A DNA stretch of 64,000 nucleotides, from positions 902,767 to 966,766 of the forward strand of contig NZ_MSCM01000002.1 of the NCBI RefSeq assembly GCF_002954665.1, in the 5' to 3' direction. Below the pieces are notes generated by a model. The model did not search any database. It saw nothing but the letters and a program-made list of their open reading frames with translations, and was not told the DNA's origin. Source of the DNA: Polaribacter glomeratus. GTDB lineage: Bacteria > Bacteroidota > Bacteroidia > Flavobacteriales > Flavobacteriaceae. Each line of letters begins with the position of its first letter. The stretch's first letter is position 1. A program made the translations under genes and the position numbers. Shown piece after piece: positions 8,623 through 16,660 of the stretch.

Positions 8623-9990
8623 AAAAGTTTCATTAAATTTTTCTCCTTTCCAATAATTAAAACTCTTTTTGTTGATGGCAACTTTCTTTAAAAAGCCTCT
8701 TTCGACTAATTCTTCAACATCTGTTCTTGCTGTTTGATTTGTAACAGTATATGTATTTTCAATTTCTTTAATAGTGAAAAGCTTTGCCCCGTTTTTCTCT
8801 AGTTTATATAAAATTTCAGCTTGTCTTTCATTAATCCCTTCAAATTTTAAAAATTTTAATAAATTTACTTCGTCTTTTTTCTTTTTTGCAACGTATTCTT
8901 TTAAATCTTCGAAAGCTTTTATTAAAACTTTTACTTGATAATGAATAAAATAAGTGACATCCATATCATCAATTTCTGTGTATATATAAGCTTTCTCGTA
9001 CTGAACTTTAGTTTGCATAATTACTCTAGAAATCGATAAATATTCTGTTAGCCAATATCCATTTTTTAATAAATACCAATAAAATATCGCTCTTGCAGTT
9101 CTTCCATTACCATCTACAAAAGGATGAATATAACCAACTAAGAAATGTAAAGTACTCGCTTTTACTATTGGGTGAATAAAATCTTCTTTTGGGTTATTGT
9201 TAAAAAAATCTACAAAAGATAGCATCAAACCATCCAGGTTTTCAAATTTTGGTGGCGTGTAAACTATTTCATCTGTAATTTCATTCACCACATTTACATC
9301 ATTACTTTTTCTAAAAACACCAACACTTTCAGTTTCCAAAGTGTTTTCTGTAACCAATCTATGCAGCTCGTATAATTTTTCTATAGAAATATCTTCTTCT
9401 TTATGCTCACTTATATATTGAATCGTTTTATAATTATTCAATATCATTTGTTCAGAATGCGTTTTTGGCTTTTTGTTTTTACGTAACATATCTTTCGCTT
9501 TTACACGAGTTGTTGTTGCACCTTCAATCATAGATGAGAACACAGCCTCTTCCATTAAAGCATTTTTTAAATATTGTTGTTTTTTTAATTCTGATAATAG
9601 CTGTTCTTTTTGTAAGCCTGCACCAAAGTTGAAGTCTAAATAATGGAGTTTTTGTTGGAGCGGAATGTTTATATTATAATAAAATGTTATATAATTGAAA
9701 TTTGAGTTCCACAGATATCTTCTTATTTGTGTTGATTTCCTTCTACTTTTAATTGCTTTCCAAATAATTTCTTCAGATTTTAATCCTATAAAATGATCTT
9801 TAATTCCATCAAAATTTATAAAACTTTCTAAGTCTTCATTTTTTAAGTATTTTATTTTATCCCAATAGTAGTATTTATCCTCAATCTTATAATTTAAATC
9901 TCCAATTATAAAAAGTATTTCATTTAAATAAACATCTGAAAGATTTTTATATTTTTCATTCTTCTCAAATTCTGGTGCTTTTTCAATCAT
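8617..9990 (-). CDS. Fic family protein (predicted AMPylase) with C-terminal winged helix
   Basis: This 457-residue protein has an N-terminal region of unknown role (1-100), a Fic_N-like segment, the inhibitory helix motif SSMIEG at 152-157 fitting [ST]xxxE[GN], and the catalytic motif HPFVDGNGRTAR at 289-300. A winged-helix domain lies near 385-450 (QTARTDVEELVERGFL). All catalytic residues match the active consensus, and the inhibitory glutamate E156 places it in the self-inhibited class with the motif N-terminal to the core. Fic enzymes transfer AMP to hydroxyl side chains of target proteins. The HTH suggests DNA binding, perhaps autoregulation at the direct repeat upstream (9993-10092). 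The target is unknown. Confidence 0.93.
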   Translation of the reverse strand: MIEKAPEFEKNEKYKNLSDVYLNEILFIIGDLNYKIEDKYYYWDKIKYLKNEDLESFINFDGIKDHFIGLKSEEIIWKAIKSRRKSTQIRRYLWNSNFNYITFYYNINIPLQQKLHYLDFNFGAGLQKEQLLSELKKQQYLKNALMEEAVFSSMIEGATTTRVKAKDMLRKNKKPKTHSEQMILNNYKTIQYISEHKEEDISIEKLYELHRLVTENTLETESVGVFRKSNDVNVVNEITDEIVYTPPKFENLDGLMLSFVDFFNNNPKEDFIHPIVKASTLHFLVGYIHPFVDGNGRTARAIFYWYLLKNGYWLTEYLSISRVIMQTKVQYEKAYIYTEIDDMDVTYFIHYQVKVLIKAFEDLKEYVAKKKKDEVNLLKFLKFEGINERQAEILYKLEKNGAKLFTIKEIENTYTVTNQTARTDVEELVERGFLKKVAINKKSFNYWKGEKFNETFL

Positions 9991-9992
9991 AA

Positions 9993-10092
9993 TATACGTT
10001 ATTTCCTAATTTTTGTAAAATTTACAAATAATTACAAATATACGTTTTATCCTAATATTTCCTAATTTATAAAAAATTTACAAATAATTACA
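9993..10092. repeat. Long direct repeat in the Fic promoter region (possible operator)
   Basis: Two imperfect copies of about 45 and 53 bp lie head to tail. Both begin TATACGTT (9993 and 10040), contain TTTCCTAATTT and end with the identical run TTTACAAATAATTACAAA (10021-10038 and 10075-10092). On the minus strand the copies hold TATATTTG-like -7 sequences. They sit directly upstream of the fic ATG at 9990. The layout suits binding by a dimeric regulator, and the Fic protein itself has a winged helix. Confidence 0.6.
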
Positions 10093-10204
10093 AAAAAAGT
10101 TAACATTACAACTTTGAACTTTATAAACTACTAAACTATAACTTCCACTTATCAACAAATAAATAATCACAATCTATTCACTTTATTTTCTTAATACTAA
10201 GGCG

Positions 10205-10212
10205 TATCTTTG
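10205..10212 (+). promoter_or_regulatory. -7 element upstream of the Mrp gene
   Basis: TATCTTTG fits the Bacteroidota consensus TAnnTTTG and lies 27 bp before the GTG start at 10239. A matching -33 TTG is not clear. Confidence 0.55.
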
Positions 10213-10238
10213 TAATCAAGATTAAATAAAAATAAGAC

Positions 10239-11378
10239 GTGAGTTTTACAAAGCAAGATATTTACAAAGCATTAGAAACTATCACAGCACCGGGGGAAGG
10301 CAAGAGCTTAATAGAAAACAATAATGTTACAAATGTGGTCACTTTTGGCGATGAAGTAATTGTTGATGTAACGATCAGCAACCCAACTTTACAAGCAAAG
10401 AAGAAAATTGAGTCAGAAATTTCGAAAGCAATTAAGACCGCTGTTGGAGAAAAAATTGAGGTGAAAATCAATGTAAAAGTTGAAAAACCTGAATCAAAAG
10501 AAACTCCAAATCAAATTAAAGGAAAAGCGATTCCTAACATCAAAAACATCATAGCAATTGCATCTGGTAAAGGTGGCGTTGGTAAATCTACCATCACATC
10601 AAATGTTGCAATTTCATTAGCTAAAATGGGTTTTAGTGTGGGTGTTTTAGACGCAGATGTCTATGGACCGTCACAACATATAATGTTTGATGTAGAAAAA
10701 GCAAGACCACTTTCTGTAAAAGTTGATGGTCGTTCAAAAATGCAACCTGTAGAAAATTACGGCGTAAAATTATTGTCTTTAGGGTTTTTTACAAATCCAG
10801 ATGAAGCTGTAATTTGGCGTGGACCGATGGCATCAAAAGCATTAAATCAGTTAATTTTTGATGGTAATTGGGGCGAATTAGATTTTCTTTTAATCGATTT
10901 ACCTCCAGGAACAGGAGACGTGCATTTATCAATTGTACAAGCTTTACCAATTAATGGTGCAGTTGTAGTTTCAACTCCTCAAAATATTGCGCTGGCAGAT
11001 GCCAAAAAAGGAGTTGCAATGTTTCAACAAAAAAGTATTAATGTGCCCGTTTTAGGAATTATCGAAAACATGGCCTATTTTACACCAGAAGAATTGCCAA
11101 ATAACAAGTATTATATCTTTGGTAAAGACGGTGCAAAAAACTTGGCAATCGATATTAAAACTAAATTTTTAGGCGAAATTCCGTTAGTACAAAGTATCAG
11201 AGAATCAGGAGATGTTGGGCATCCAGTAGCTTTACAAGAAGGTACTGTTCTAGAAAAATCATTTACAGATATTACCAAAGAAATCGTTTCAGAATTATTA
11301 AAAAGAAATTCTAATTTACCACCAACAGAAGTTGTGAGAATTACCACAATGAGTGGTTGTAGTTCAGTAAAAAAATAA
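10239..11378 (+). CDS. Mrp/NBP35 family ATP-binding Fe-S carrier protein, GTG start
   Basis: The 379-residue protein has an N-terminal MIP18/DUF59 domain (1-80) and a Mrp P-loop ATPase domain with the deviant Walker A GKGGVGKST at 110-118. Such proteins hold and deliver Fe-S clusters to apoproteins. The CxxC usually seen after ENM(A/S)YF is absent: the segment reads ENMAYFTPEELPNNKYYIFG. The only obvious cysteine of the C-terminal part is in the tail TTMSGCSS. The start is GTG (product MSFTKQDIYKAL), chosen because the DUF59 domain needs this whole N-terminus. The NifU-like gene follows after 4 bp, supporting an Fe-S role. Confidence 0.92.
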   Translation: MSFTKQDIYKALETITAPGEGKSLIENNNVTNVVTFGDEVIVDVTISNPTLQAKKKIESEISKAIKTAVGEKIEVKINVKVEKPESKETPNQIKGKAIPNIKNIIAIASGKGGVGKSTITSNVAISLAKMGFSVGVLDADVYGPSQHIMFDVEKARPLSVKVDGRSKMQPVENYGVKLLSLGFFTNPDEAVIWRGPMASKALNQLIFDGNWGELDFLLIDLPPGTGDVHLSIVQALPINGAVVVSTPQNIALADAKKGVAMFQQKSINVPVLGIIENMAYFTPEELPNNKYYIFGKDGAKNLAIDIKTKFLGEIPLVQSIRESGDVGHPVALQEGTVLEKSFTDITKEIVSELLKRNSNLPPTEVVRITTMSGCSSVKK

Positions 11379-11382
11379 GCAC

Positions 11383-11619
11383 ATGACAGCACAAGAAACA
11401 ATAGATAATGTAGAAAAAGCACTAGATGAAATTCGTCCTTTTTTAATGAATGATGGTGGCAATATCAAGTTGCTTTCTATAGAAGATTTTATTGTAAAAG
11501 TACAATTGCAAGGCGCTTGTACGGGTTGCTCTGTAAATCAAATGACGTTAAAAAACGGAGTGGAAGCAACTATAAAAAAATACGCGCCTCAAATTCAAGA
11601 AGTTATTAATGTTGCCTAA
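11383..11619 (+). CDS. NifU-like Fe-S scaffold (NFU domain only)
   Basis: This 78-residue protein is a single NFU domain with the cluster-binding pair C46xxC49 in GACTGCS, followed by QMTLKNGVEATIK. It would form a bridged 4Fe-4S cluster as a dimer and pass it on. It lies 4 bp behind the Mrp gene, so the two are almost certainly co-translated and may act in sequence. Length and motif are typical of stand-alone Nfu proteins. Confidence 0.94.
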   Translation: MTAQETIDNVEKALDEIRPFLMNDGGNIKLLSIEDFIVKVQLQGACTGCSVNQMTLKNGVEATIKKYAPQIQEVINVA

Positions 11620-11661
11620 CTGATGAAAATTAGTTTTTAAATTTTAACAATAGTATAACTT

Positions 11662-11816
11662 TGGGCGGTCCCTAAAAAGGTCGGGCTTTTCGTTATATCT
11701 TTTTTGAAAAAAACAAAAAAGGATGCCACTCCAATCCCTAACGCGCTCATCAACATAAAAAACATGTAATTATAAAAAACGAAGTAATCTCTTTATAGAC
11801 AAGAAGGTTGCTTCGT
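11662..11816. repeat. Intergenic repeat, family B, followed by a degenerate family A hairpin
   Basis: The stretch contains GGGCGGTCCCTAAAAAGG, then GGGCTTTTCGTTATATCTTT, an A-rich middle, AAAAAAGGATGCCACTCCAA and CCCTAACGCG. A similar pattern (CTATATCTTTTTT ... AAAAAAGGATGTCG ... CAATCAGGGCTAA) occurs at 14708-14820. At 11779-11816 an imperfect inverted pair, CGAAGTAATCT and AAGGTTGCTTCG, resembles the family A hairpin at 16217-16290. No coding frame is supported; the element fills the gap between the NifU-like and reductase genes. Confidence 0.62.
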
Positions 11817-11846
11817 TTCTTATAATTATTTAATAAAATAAAAAAA

Positions 11847-12902
11847 GTGATTACAACAGATATCTTAATTATTGGCGCAGGACCAACAGGTTTGTTTACC
11901 GTTTTTGAAGCGGGTTTGTTAAAGCTACGTTGTCATTTAATTGATGCTTTGCCGCAAGCTGGCGGTCAATGTTCAGAAATTTATCCGAAGAAACCAATTT
12001 ATGATATTCCTGCATATCCAGAAATTTTAGCAGGCGATTTAACAGATAAATTACTAGAACAGTGCAAACAATTCGAACCAGGTTTTACACTTGGCGAACG
12101 CGCAGAAACGATTGATAGACAAGAAGATGGTTCTTTTATTGTAACTACAAATAAAGGGACAAAACATCAGGCGAAAATTGTTGCAATTGCGGGTGGTTTA
12201 GGTAGTTTTGAACCCAGAAAACCGCCAATTCCTAATATTACAAATTTTGAAGATAAAGGTGTCGAATATATTATTCGTGACCCAGAATTTTATAGAAATA
12301 AAAAAGTCGTTATTTCTGGTGGAGGAGATTCTGCTTTAGATTGGTCAATTTTTTTAACCAATATTGCGTCATCAGTAACTTTAATTCACAGAAGAAACGA
12401 ATTTAGAGGTGCTTTAGATTCAGTTGATAAAGTACAGGAATTAAAAGACGCAGGTAAAATAACCATGATTACGCCTGCCGAAGTTAAAGGAATTGTTGGT
12501 ACTGATAAAGTAACAGGCGTTTCTGTGGTGCAAGAAGGCGGCGAAGAATTTACGATTGAAACAGATCATTTTATTCCGCTTTTTGGTTTGTCACCAAAAT
12601 TAGGTCCCATTGCAAATTGGGGATTAGAAATAGAGAAAAACGCTATTAAAGTAGATAACGCTTTAGATTACCAAACCAATATTCCAGGAATTTATGCAAT
12701 TGGTGATGTAAATACCTATCCGGGTAAATTAAAATTAATTTTATGCGGATTTCACGAAGCCACTTTAATGTGTCAAAGTGCTTTTCAACGTATTTTTCCT
12801 GATAAAAAGTATGTAATGAAATATACAACTGTTGGCGGAGTTGATGGTTTTGATGGTACAAGAAAAGAAGCACCAAAAGCTGTGATTAAAAAGATTGAGT
12901 AA
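11847..12902 (+). CDS. Ferredoxin/flavodoxin-NADP reductase, thioredoxin-reductase-like (YumC type), GTG start
   Basis: The 351-residue flavoprotein has the FAD Rossmann motif IIGAGPTGLF (8-17), the NADP motif VVISGGGDSALDW (about 150-162), and a C-terminal FAD contact GIYAIGDVNTYPGK. The redox CxxC of thioredoxin reductase is missing, which marks the ferredoxin-NADP reductase branch. It should move electrons between NADPH and ferredoxin or flavodoxin. The GTG start at 11847 gives MITTDILIIGAG, placing the FAD motif correctly. It follows the Mrp and NifU-like genes, so a role supplying electrons to Fe-S proteins is plausible. Confidence 0.9.
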   Translation: MITTDILIIGAGPTGLFTVFEAGLLKLRCHLIDALPQAGGQCSEIYPKKPIYDIPAYPEILAGDLTDKLLEQCKQFEPGFTLGERAETIDRQEDGSFIVTTNKGTKHQAKIVAIAGGLGSFEPRKPPIPNITNFEDKGVEYIIRDPEFYRNKKVVISGGGDSALDWSIFLTNIASSVTLIHRRNEFRGALDSVDKVQELKDAGKITMITPAEVKGIVGTDKVTGVSVVQEGGEEFTIETDHFIPLFGLSPKLGPIANWGLEIEKNAIKVDNALDYQTNIPGIYAIGDVNTYPGKLKLILCGFHEATLMCQSAFQRIFPDKKYVMKYTTVGGVDGFDGTRKEAPKAVIKKIE

Positions 12903-12916
12903 GTTATCTAGTTATT

Positions 12917-12945
12917 AAGAGTTTACGAAGCACTCTTTTATTTAA
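12917..12945 (+). terminator. Weak terminator after the reductase gene
   Basis: A 6-bp stem AAGAGT/ACTCTT (12917-12922 and 12932-12937) is followed by TTTATTTAATTTTT. It is short, so termination may be partial. Confidence 0.4.
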
Positions 12946-12978
12946 TTTTTTTCCTTATTTTAGATAAAAAATAGAATT

Positions 12979-13319
12979 ATGATAGCTTTGAATTCATTTC
13001 ATTTTAGTCCTTATGAATTCGGATTAGACTTATTTGGTTTACTTTTTTTTTTGGCTTAGGGTTTTTTGTTGTTATTCTTATATTGAATTTATATTATAAC
13101 AAAATTCCAAAAAGCACTAATTCAGTAAGTGAATTTTCCAATCCAATATATCAAACAAAAGATATTTTACTATAATCAAGTGGTAACGATGCTAATTTTT
13201 TGATTACACAAAGCGCAACATCATCATCATTGCTAAAAATTTTAGTGTTTGTACTTATTACTTTTGTAGTTCTCATTCCCGTAGATCAACTTTTTGCTGT
13301 CGCAAATTCTATTTACTAG
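12979..13319 (+). pseudogene. Decayed gene for a small two-helix membrane protein
   Basis: An ATG at 12979 opens MIALNSFHFSPYEFGLDLFG and then stops at 13057 after a run of ten T (13043-13052). Adding one base in that run restores the frame: a hydrophobic helix (FFFGLGFFVVILILNLYY), a polar linker (IPKSTNSVSEFSNPIYQTKD) and then TAA at 13173-13175. The same frame continues past that stop with SSGNDANFLITQSATSSS and a second helix (LLKILVFVLITFVVLIPV) to TAG at 13317. Two lesions in one frame with sensible protein on both sides point to a pseudogene. I do not recognise the family. Confidence 0.6.
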
Positions 13320-13534
13320 GTTTTTTAAAAATATACGTTCCTTTTTGTACCTTTGTTAATGTAACTAAATCGATTGAGATGTATTTAGACTTATTAACAC
13401 ATTTAAAATTCCTAATTAAGCGCAACCCAGAATGAGGGTTTATTGTATCAATTTTTCAATGTAAAAATATAATAAGTGCGCGCTCAAAAAAGCATTGTTA
13501 TATTGTTTTATGAACTCTTTAATACATTAATAAA
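13320..13534. other. Non-coding leader region of hmgA
   Basis: A -7-like element TACCTTTG lies at 13348-13355, which would give a transcript leader of about 175 nt before the hmgA ATG. Within it is an 18-codon frame (13379-13435, MYLDLLTHLKF) with no clear attenuator hairpin after it. I see no other structure here. Confidence 0.35.
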
Positions 13535-14704
13535 ATGCCTTTTTATCACAAATTAGGGAAAATTCCACCCAAAAGACATACGCAATTTCGTAAAAAAGAC
13601 GGAACTTTATATTACGAACAACTCTTTGGTACAATTGGTTTCGACGGAATGTCTACCAATTCTTATCACGAACACAGACCAACCATGGTTAAAGAGATTC
13701 GTAAACAATATTCTGTAAAGCCGAAAATTGCAAAAGCAAATAATATTCAATCGTATCGTTTCAGAGGATTTCAAGTTCCGCCAGAAAACGACTACTTAGA
13801 AAGCAGAAAAATTGTTTTAACAAACTCAGATTGTAATATTATTTTAGCTGCACCAAAAAAAGCTACAACCGATTATTTTTATAAAAACACAGATGCAGAC
13901 GAAGTTATTTTTATCCATAAAGGAACCGGAAAATTAAGAACACATCTTGGAAACATCGATTTTAAATATGGAGATTATTTAGTAATTCCGCGTGGAATTA
14001 TTTATAAACTAGATTTTGACGATGAAAATAATCGACTTTTTATTGTTGAATCCTATTCGCCGGTGTACACGCCAAAACGCTACAGAAACTATTTTGGGCA
14101 ATTATTAGAGCATTCGCCTTTTTGTGAACGCGATTTAAGAAGACCCTACGAGTTAGAAACGCACGATGAATTAGGCGATTTTTTAATCAAAGTAAAAAAA
14201 CAAGGCGAAATTATAGAAATGGTGTATGCTTCACATCCTTTTGATGTAGTTGGTTACGATGGTTATAATTTTCCGTATGCATTTTCAATTCACGATTTCG
14301 AACCAATTACGGGTAGAATTCATCAACCGCCACCAGTGCATCAAACTTTTGAAACAAATGCATTTGTAATTTGCAGTTTTGTGCCGCGTTTGTACGATTA
14401 TCATCCAAATTCAATTCCTGCGCCATACAATCATAGTAATATCGATTCAGACGAGGTTTTGTATTATGTAGATGGCGATTTTATGAGTAGAAACGACATT
14501 GAACAAGGTCATATTTCTTTACATCCCGCAGGAATTCCGCATGGTCCGCATCCAGGAGCAACCGAGCGTAGTATTGGTAAAACAGCAACCGAAGAATTAG
14601 CGGTTATGGTAGATACGTTTAAGCCGTTGATGGTTACAGAAGAAGCCATGAAAATTGCCGATGAAGAGTATTATAAATCTTGGTTGGAAGAGAATAAGCA
14701 TTAG
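13535..14704 (+). CDS. hmgA: Homogentisate 1,2-dioxygenase
   Basis: This 389-residue enzyme opens the ring of homogentisate to maleylacetoacetate using non-heme iron and oxygen, in tyrosine and phenylalanine breakdown. The C-terminal cupin holds the iron and substrate residues, seen as HQPPPVHQTFE (about 268-278) and HPAGIPHGPHPGATE (about 330-344). It is shorter than the human or Pseudomonas enzyme (about 435), which seems usual for this group. It lies upstream of the 4-hydroxyphenylpyruvate dioxygenase gene that makes its substrate, so the two encode consecutive steps. Confidence 0.94.
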   Translation: MPFYHKLGKIPPKRHTQFRKKDGTLYYEQLFGTIGFDGMSTNSYHEHRPTMVKEIRKQYSVKPKIAKANNIQSYRFRGFQVPPENDYLESRKIVLTNSDCNIILAAPKKATTDYFYKNTDADEVIFIHKGTGKLRTHLGNIDFKYGDYLVIPRGIIYKLDFDDENNRLFIVESYSPVYTPKRYRNYFGQLLEHSPFCERDLRRPYELETHDELGDFLIKVKKQGEIIEMVYASHPFDVVGYDGYNFPYAFSIHDFEPITGRIHQPPPVHQTFETNAFVICSFVPRLYDYHPNSIPAPYNHSNIDSDEVLYYVDGDFMSRNDIEQGHISLHPAGIPHGPHPGATERSIGKTATEELAVMVDTFKPLMVTEEAMKIADEEYYKSWLEENKH

Positions 14705-14707
14705 AAG

Positions 14708-14820
14708 ATATTTCCTGCTTTCCACTATATCTTTTTTCTGAGTTCTCGATACAAATTTGCGAAAAAGCAAATTCACTCGAACTAAGAAAAAAGGATGTCG
14801 TTTCAATCAGGGCTAAGCTT
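14708..14820. repeat. Intergenic repeat, family B, second copy
   Basis: The stretch holds ATATTTCCTGCTTTCCACTA, then a pair that can fold (TTTTTTCTGAGTTC and GAACTAAGAAAAAA around a GCAAATTTGC-like loop region), and ends with GGATGTCGTTTCAATCAGGG. It matches the plan of 11662-11748. The rest of the hmgA-hppD gap holds the hairpin at 14884-14916 and unremarkable AT-rich DNA. Confidence 0.62.
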
Positions 14821-14883
14821 GTTTAAAACTAATGGCTTTAATTAAGAAATAGCTAATTTTTAAACGCAAATTTTAAAACACAA

Positions 14884-14916
14884 AGACCTCACAGGTTTTA
14901 AAAACATGTGAGGTCT
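14884..14916. terminator. Perfect 10-bp hairpin between hmgA and hppD
   Basis: AGACCTCACA (14884-14893) pairs with TGTGAGGTCT (14907-14916), followed by AAAAAATAAAT. It is symmetric and could stop transcription on either strand. The core CCTCACAGGTTTT is common between genes in flavobacteria (from memory), so it may be a repeat element acting as a terminator. Confidence 0.5.
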
Positions 14917-15048
14917 AAAAAATAAATATCAATAAATAAAGATTGAAGAAAAATTTCAAGAATTTTAAAAGATGACAATGGGTTTACAAAATAAGCTCTA
15001 ATTTTCTCTATTCTTGCATCTATTCTCTCTTTTCTATAAAACAAAAAG

Positions 15049-16209
15049 ATGTCAAAAAAAATAGAATCAGTAAACTACGGTTTAGAAAAAATATTTGAAG
15101 GAGCACAAGATTTCCTTCCGTTATTAGGAACAGATTACGTAGAATTCTACGTTGGTAACGCAAAACAATCTGCACACTTTTATAAAACAGCATTTGGTTT
15201 TCAATCGCATGCCTATAAAGGTTTAGAAACCGGCTCTAAAGACTCAGTTAGTTATGTACTAACGCAAGATAAAATCAAAATTATCTTAACAACACCGTTA
15301 AATAGCAAATCACCAATAAACGATCATATTGTAAAACATGGCGATGGTGTAAAAGTAGTAGCGCTTTGGGTTGAAGATGCAAGACAAGCTTACAAAGAAA
15401 CTATATCAAGAGGTGCAAATTCGTACATGGAACCAACTGTCGAAAAAGACGAATTTGGTGAAGTTGTAAGAGCAGGAATTTATACCTACGGAGAAACGGT
15501 GCACATGTTTGTAGAGCGTAAAAACTATACTGGAGCATTTTTACCAGGATTTGTAAAATGGGAATCAGAGTATAATCCGCCAAGTTCAGGGTTAAAATAT
15601 ATAGATCATATGGTTGGTAATGTTGGCTGGAATCAAATGAATACTTGGGTAAAGTTTTATGAAGATGTAATGGGCTTTGTTAACTTTTTATCTTTTGATG
15701 ATAAACAAATTCACACAGAATATTCTGCATTAATGAGTAAAGTAATGTCTAACGGAAACGGTAGAATTAAGTTTCCAATTAATGAGCCAGCAAAAGGGAA
15801 AAAACGCTCTCAAATTGAAGAGTATTTAGATTTTTACGAAGGTGCAGGTGTGCAGCATATTGCAATGGCTACAGATGATATTATAAAAACTGTGTCGCAA
15901 TTAAAAGCAAACGGAATAGAGTTTTTATCAACGCCACCAGAAGCATATTACAGAGCAGTTCCTGGAAGATTAGAAACTTTTAGTCACGAATTAAAAGAGG
16001 ATATCGAAAAGTTAAAAGGTTTAGGAATTATGATAGATGCCGATGAAGAAGGCTATTTATTACAAATTTTTACAAAACCATTAGAAGACAGACCAACCTT
16101 GTTTTTTGAAATTATTCAAAGAATGGGCGCAAGAGGTTTTGGTGCAGGAAATTTTAAAGCATTGTTTGAATCTATAGAAAGAGAACAAGCTAAAAGAGGA
16201 ACTTTATAA
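15049..16209 (+). CDS. hppD: 4-hydroxyphenylpyruvate dioxygenase
   Basis: This 386-residue enzyme converts 4-hydroxyphenylpyruvate to homogentisate. It has two vicinal-oxygen-chelate halves. The iron ligands are visible as H in IDHMVGNVGWNQM (about 187), H in GVQHIAMATDD (about 269) and E in LFFEIIQRMGARGFG near 349. The C-terminal helix segment FGAGNFKALFESIEREQ is the family signature. Its product feeds HmgA, encoded just upstream. A perfect hairpin repeat at 16217-16290 follows the gene. Confidence 0.97.
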   Translation: MSKKIESVNYGLEKIFEGAQDFLPLLGTDYVEFYVGNAKQSAHFYKTAFGFQSHAYKGLETGSKDSVSYVLTQDKIKIILTTPLNSKSPINDHIVKHGDGVKVVALWVEDARQAYKETISRGANSYMEPTVEKDEFGEVVRAGIYTYGETVHMFVERKNYTGAFLPGFVKWESEYNPPSSGLKYIDHMVGNVGWNQMNTWVKFYEDVMGFVNFLSFDDKQIHTEYSALMSKVMSNGNGRIKFPINEPAKGKKRSQIEEYLDFYEGAGVQHIAMATDDIIKTVSQLKANGIEFLSTPPEAYYRAVPGRLETFSHELKEDIEKLKGLGIMIDADEEGYLLQIFTKPLEDRPTLFFEIIQRMGARGFGAGNFKALFESIEREQAKRGTL

Positions 16210-16216
16210 AAGTTAG

Positions 16217-16290
16217 GTCATTGTAAGGCACGAAGCAATCTGTCAAAATAAGTAGTAATTATTAGCAGATTGCTTCGTGCCTTTAAATGG
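16217..16290. repeat. Family A hairpin repeat with perfect 16-bp arms
   Basis: GGCACGAAGCAATCTG (16227-16242) pairs perfectly with CAGATTGCTTCGTGCC (16265-16281 region), with a 22-base AT-rich loop. The left arm is preceded by GTCATTG as at 8147. The symmetry suggests a REP-like element; it could also act as a terminator or 3' end stabiliser for hppD. Confidence 0.72.
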
Positions 16291-16372
16291 CGTTAAAGAA
16301 TAGTAAGAAAAAGAGAAACTATTTTTTTATACTGTTATATCAACGAATTGAGAGAGAATAAGTTTTAAAAAA

Positions 16373-16510
16373 ATGAACAAACCATTAAAAGCATTACTAA
16401 ACTTGGTTGAAAAGCTAACAAAGGGAAATCCTATTTTAAGAATTTTAATCTTTGCAATTTTAATTTTTTGTGTTTTTTTAGTTTGTGCATCAATTGTTAT
16501 GTATTTATAG
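16373..16510 (+). CDS. Small single-pass membrane protein (45 aa)
   Basis: An ATG at 16373 opens a 45-codon frame: an amphipathic basic start (MNKPLKALLNLVEKLTKGNP) and one clear helix (ILRILIFAILIFCVFLVCASIVMYL) ending at the TAG. The split between a positive N-terminal part and one membrane helix is what real small membrane proteins show, and the upstream AGAGAGAATAAG is purine-rich. It lies between hppD and the tryptophan dioxygenase gene. I do not recognise the family. Confidence 0.5.
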   Translation: MNKPLKALLNLVEKLTKGNPILRILIFAILIFCVFLVCASIVMYL

Positions 16511-16660
16511 TACAAAATAAAAGTAGGATTTTTAGAAACGAAACTTATTGAGTTTACTTGTAATTCTATAAATCTCAATTTTTATTCTAAATTGCGAGCA
16601 AATCCAATAGTCAAAATCATAATGGTTCTTGGCACAAATCATTTTGAATCTAAAAAGAAA

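Noticed and set aside
13379-13435. Possible 18-residue leader peptide upstream of hmgA (MYLDLLTHLKFLIKRNPE)
   Set aside because: It has only one Tyr and one Phe and no competing hairpins, so attenuation by aromatic amino acids is not supported.
16327-16578. Minus-strand frame of 83 codons
   Set aside because: It covers the proposed small membrane protein on the opposite strand and encodes a Lys/Ile-rich mixture; no signal or start context supports it.
16592-16660. TTG start that would extend the tryptophan dioxygenase protein by 23 residues
   Set aside because: The extension has no family similarity and an ATG at 16661 gives the usual N-terminus.
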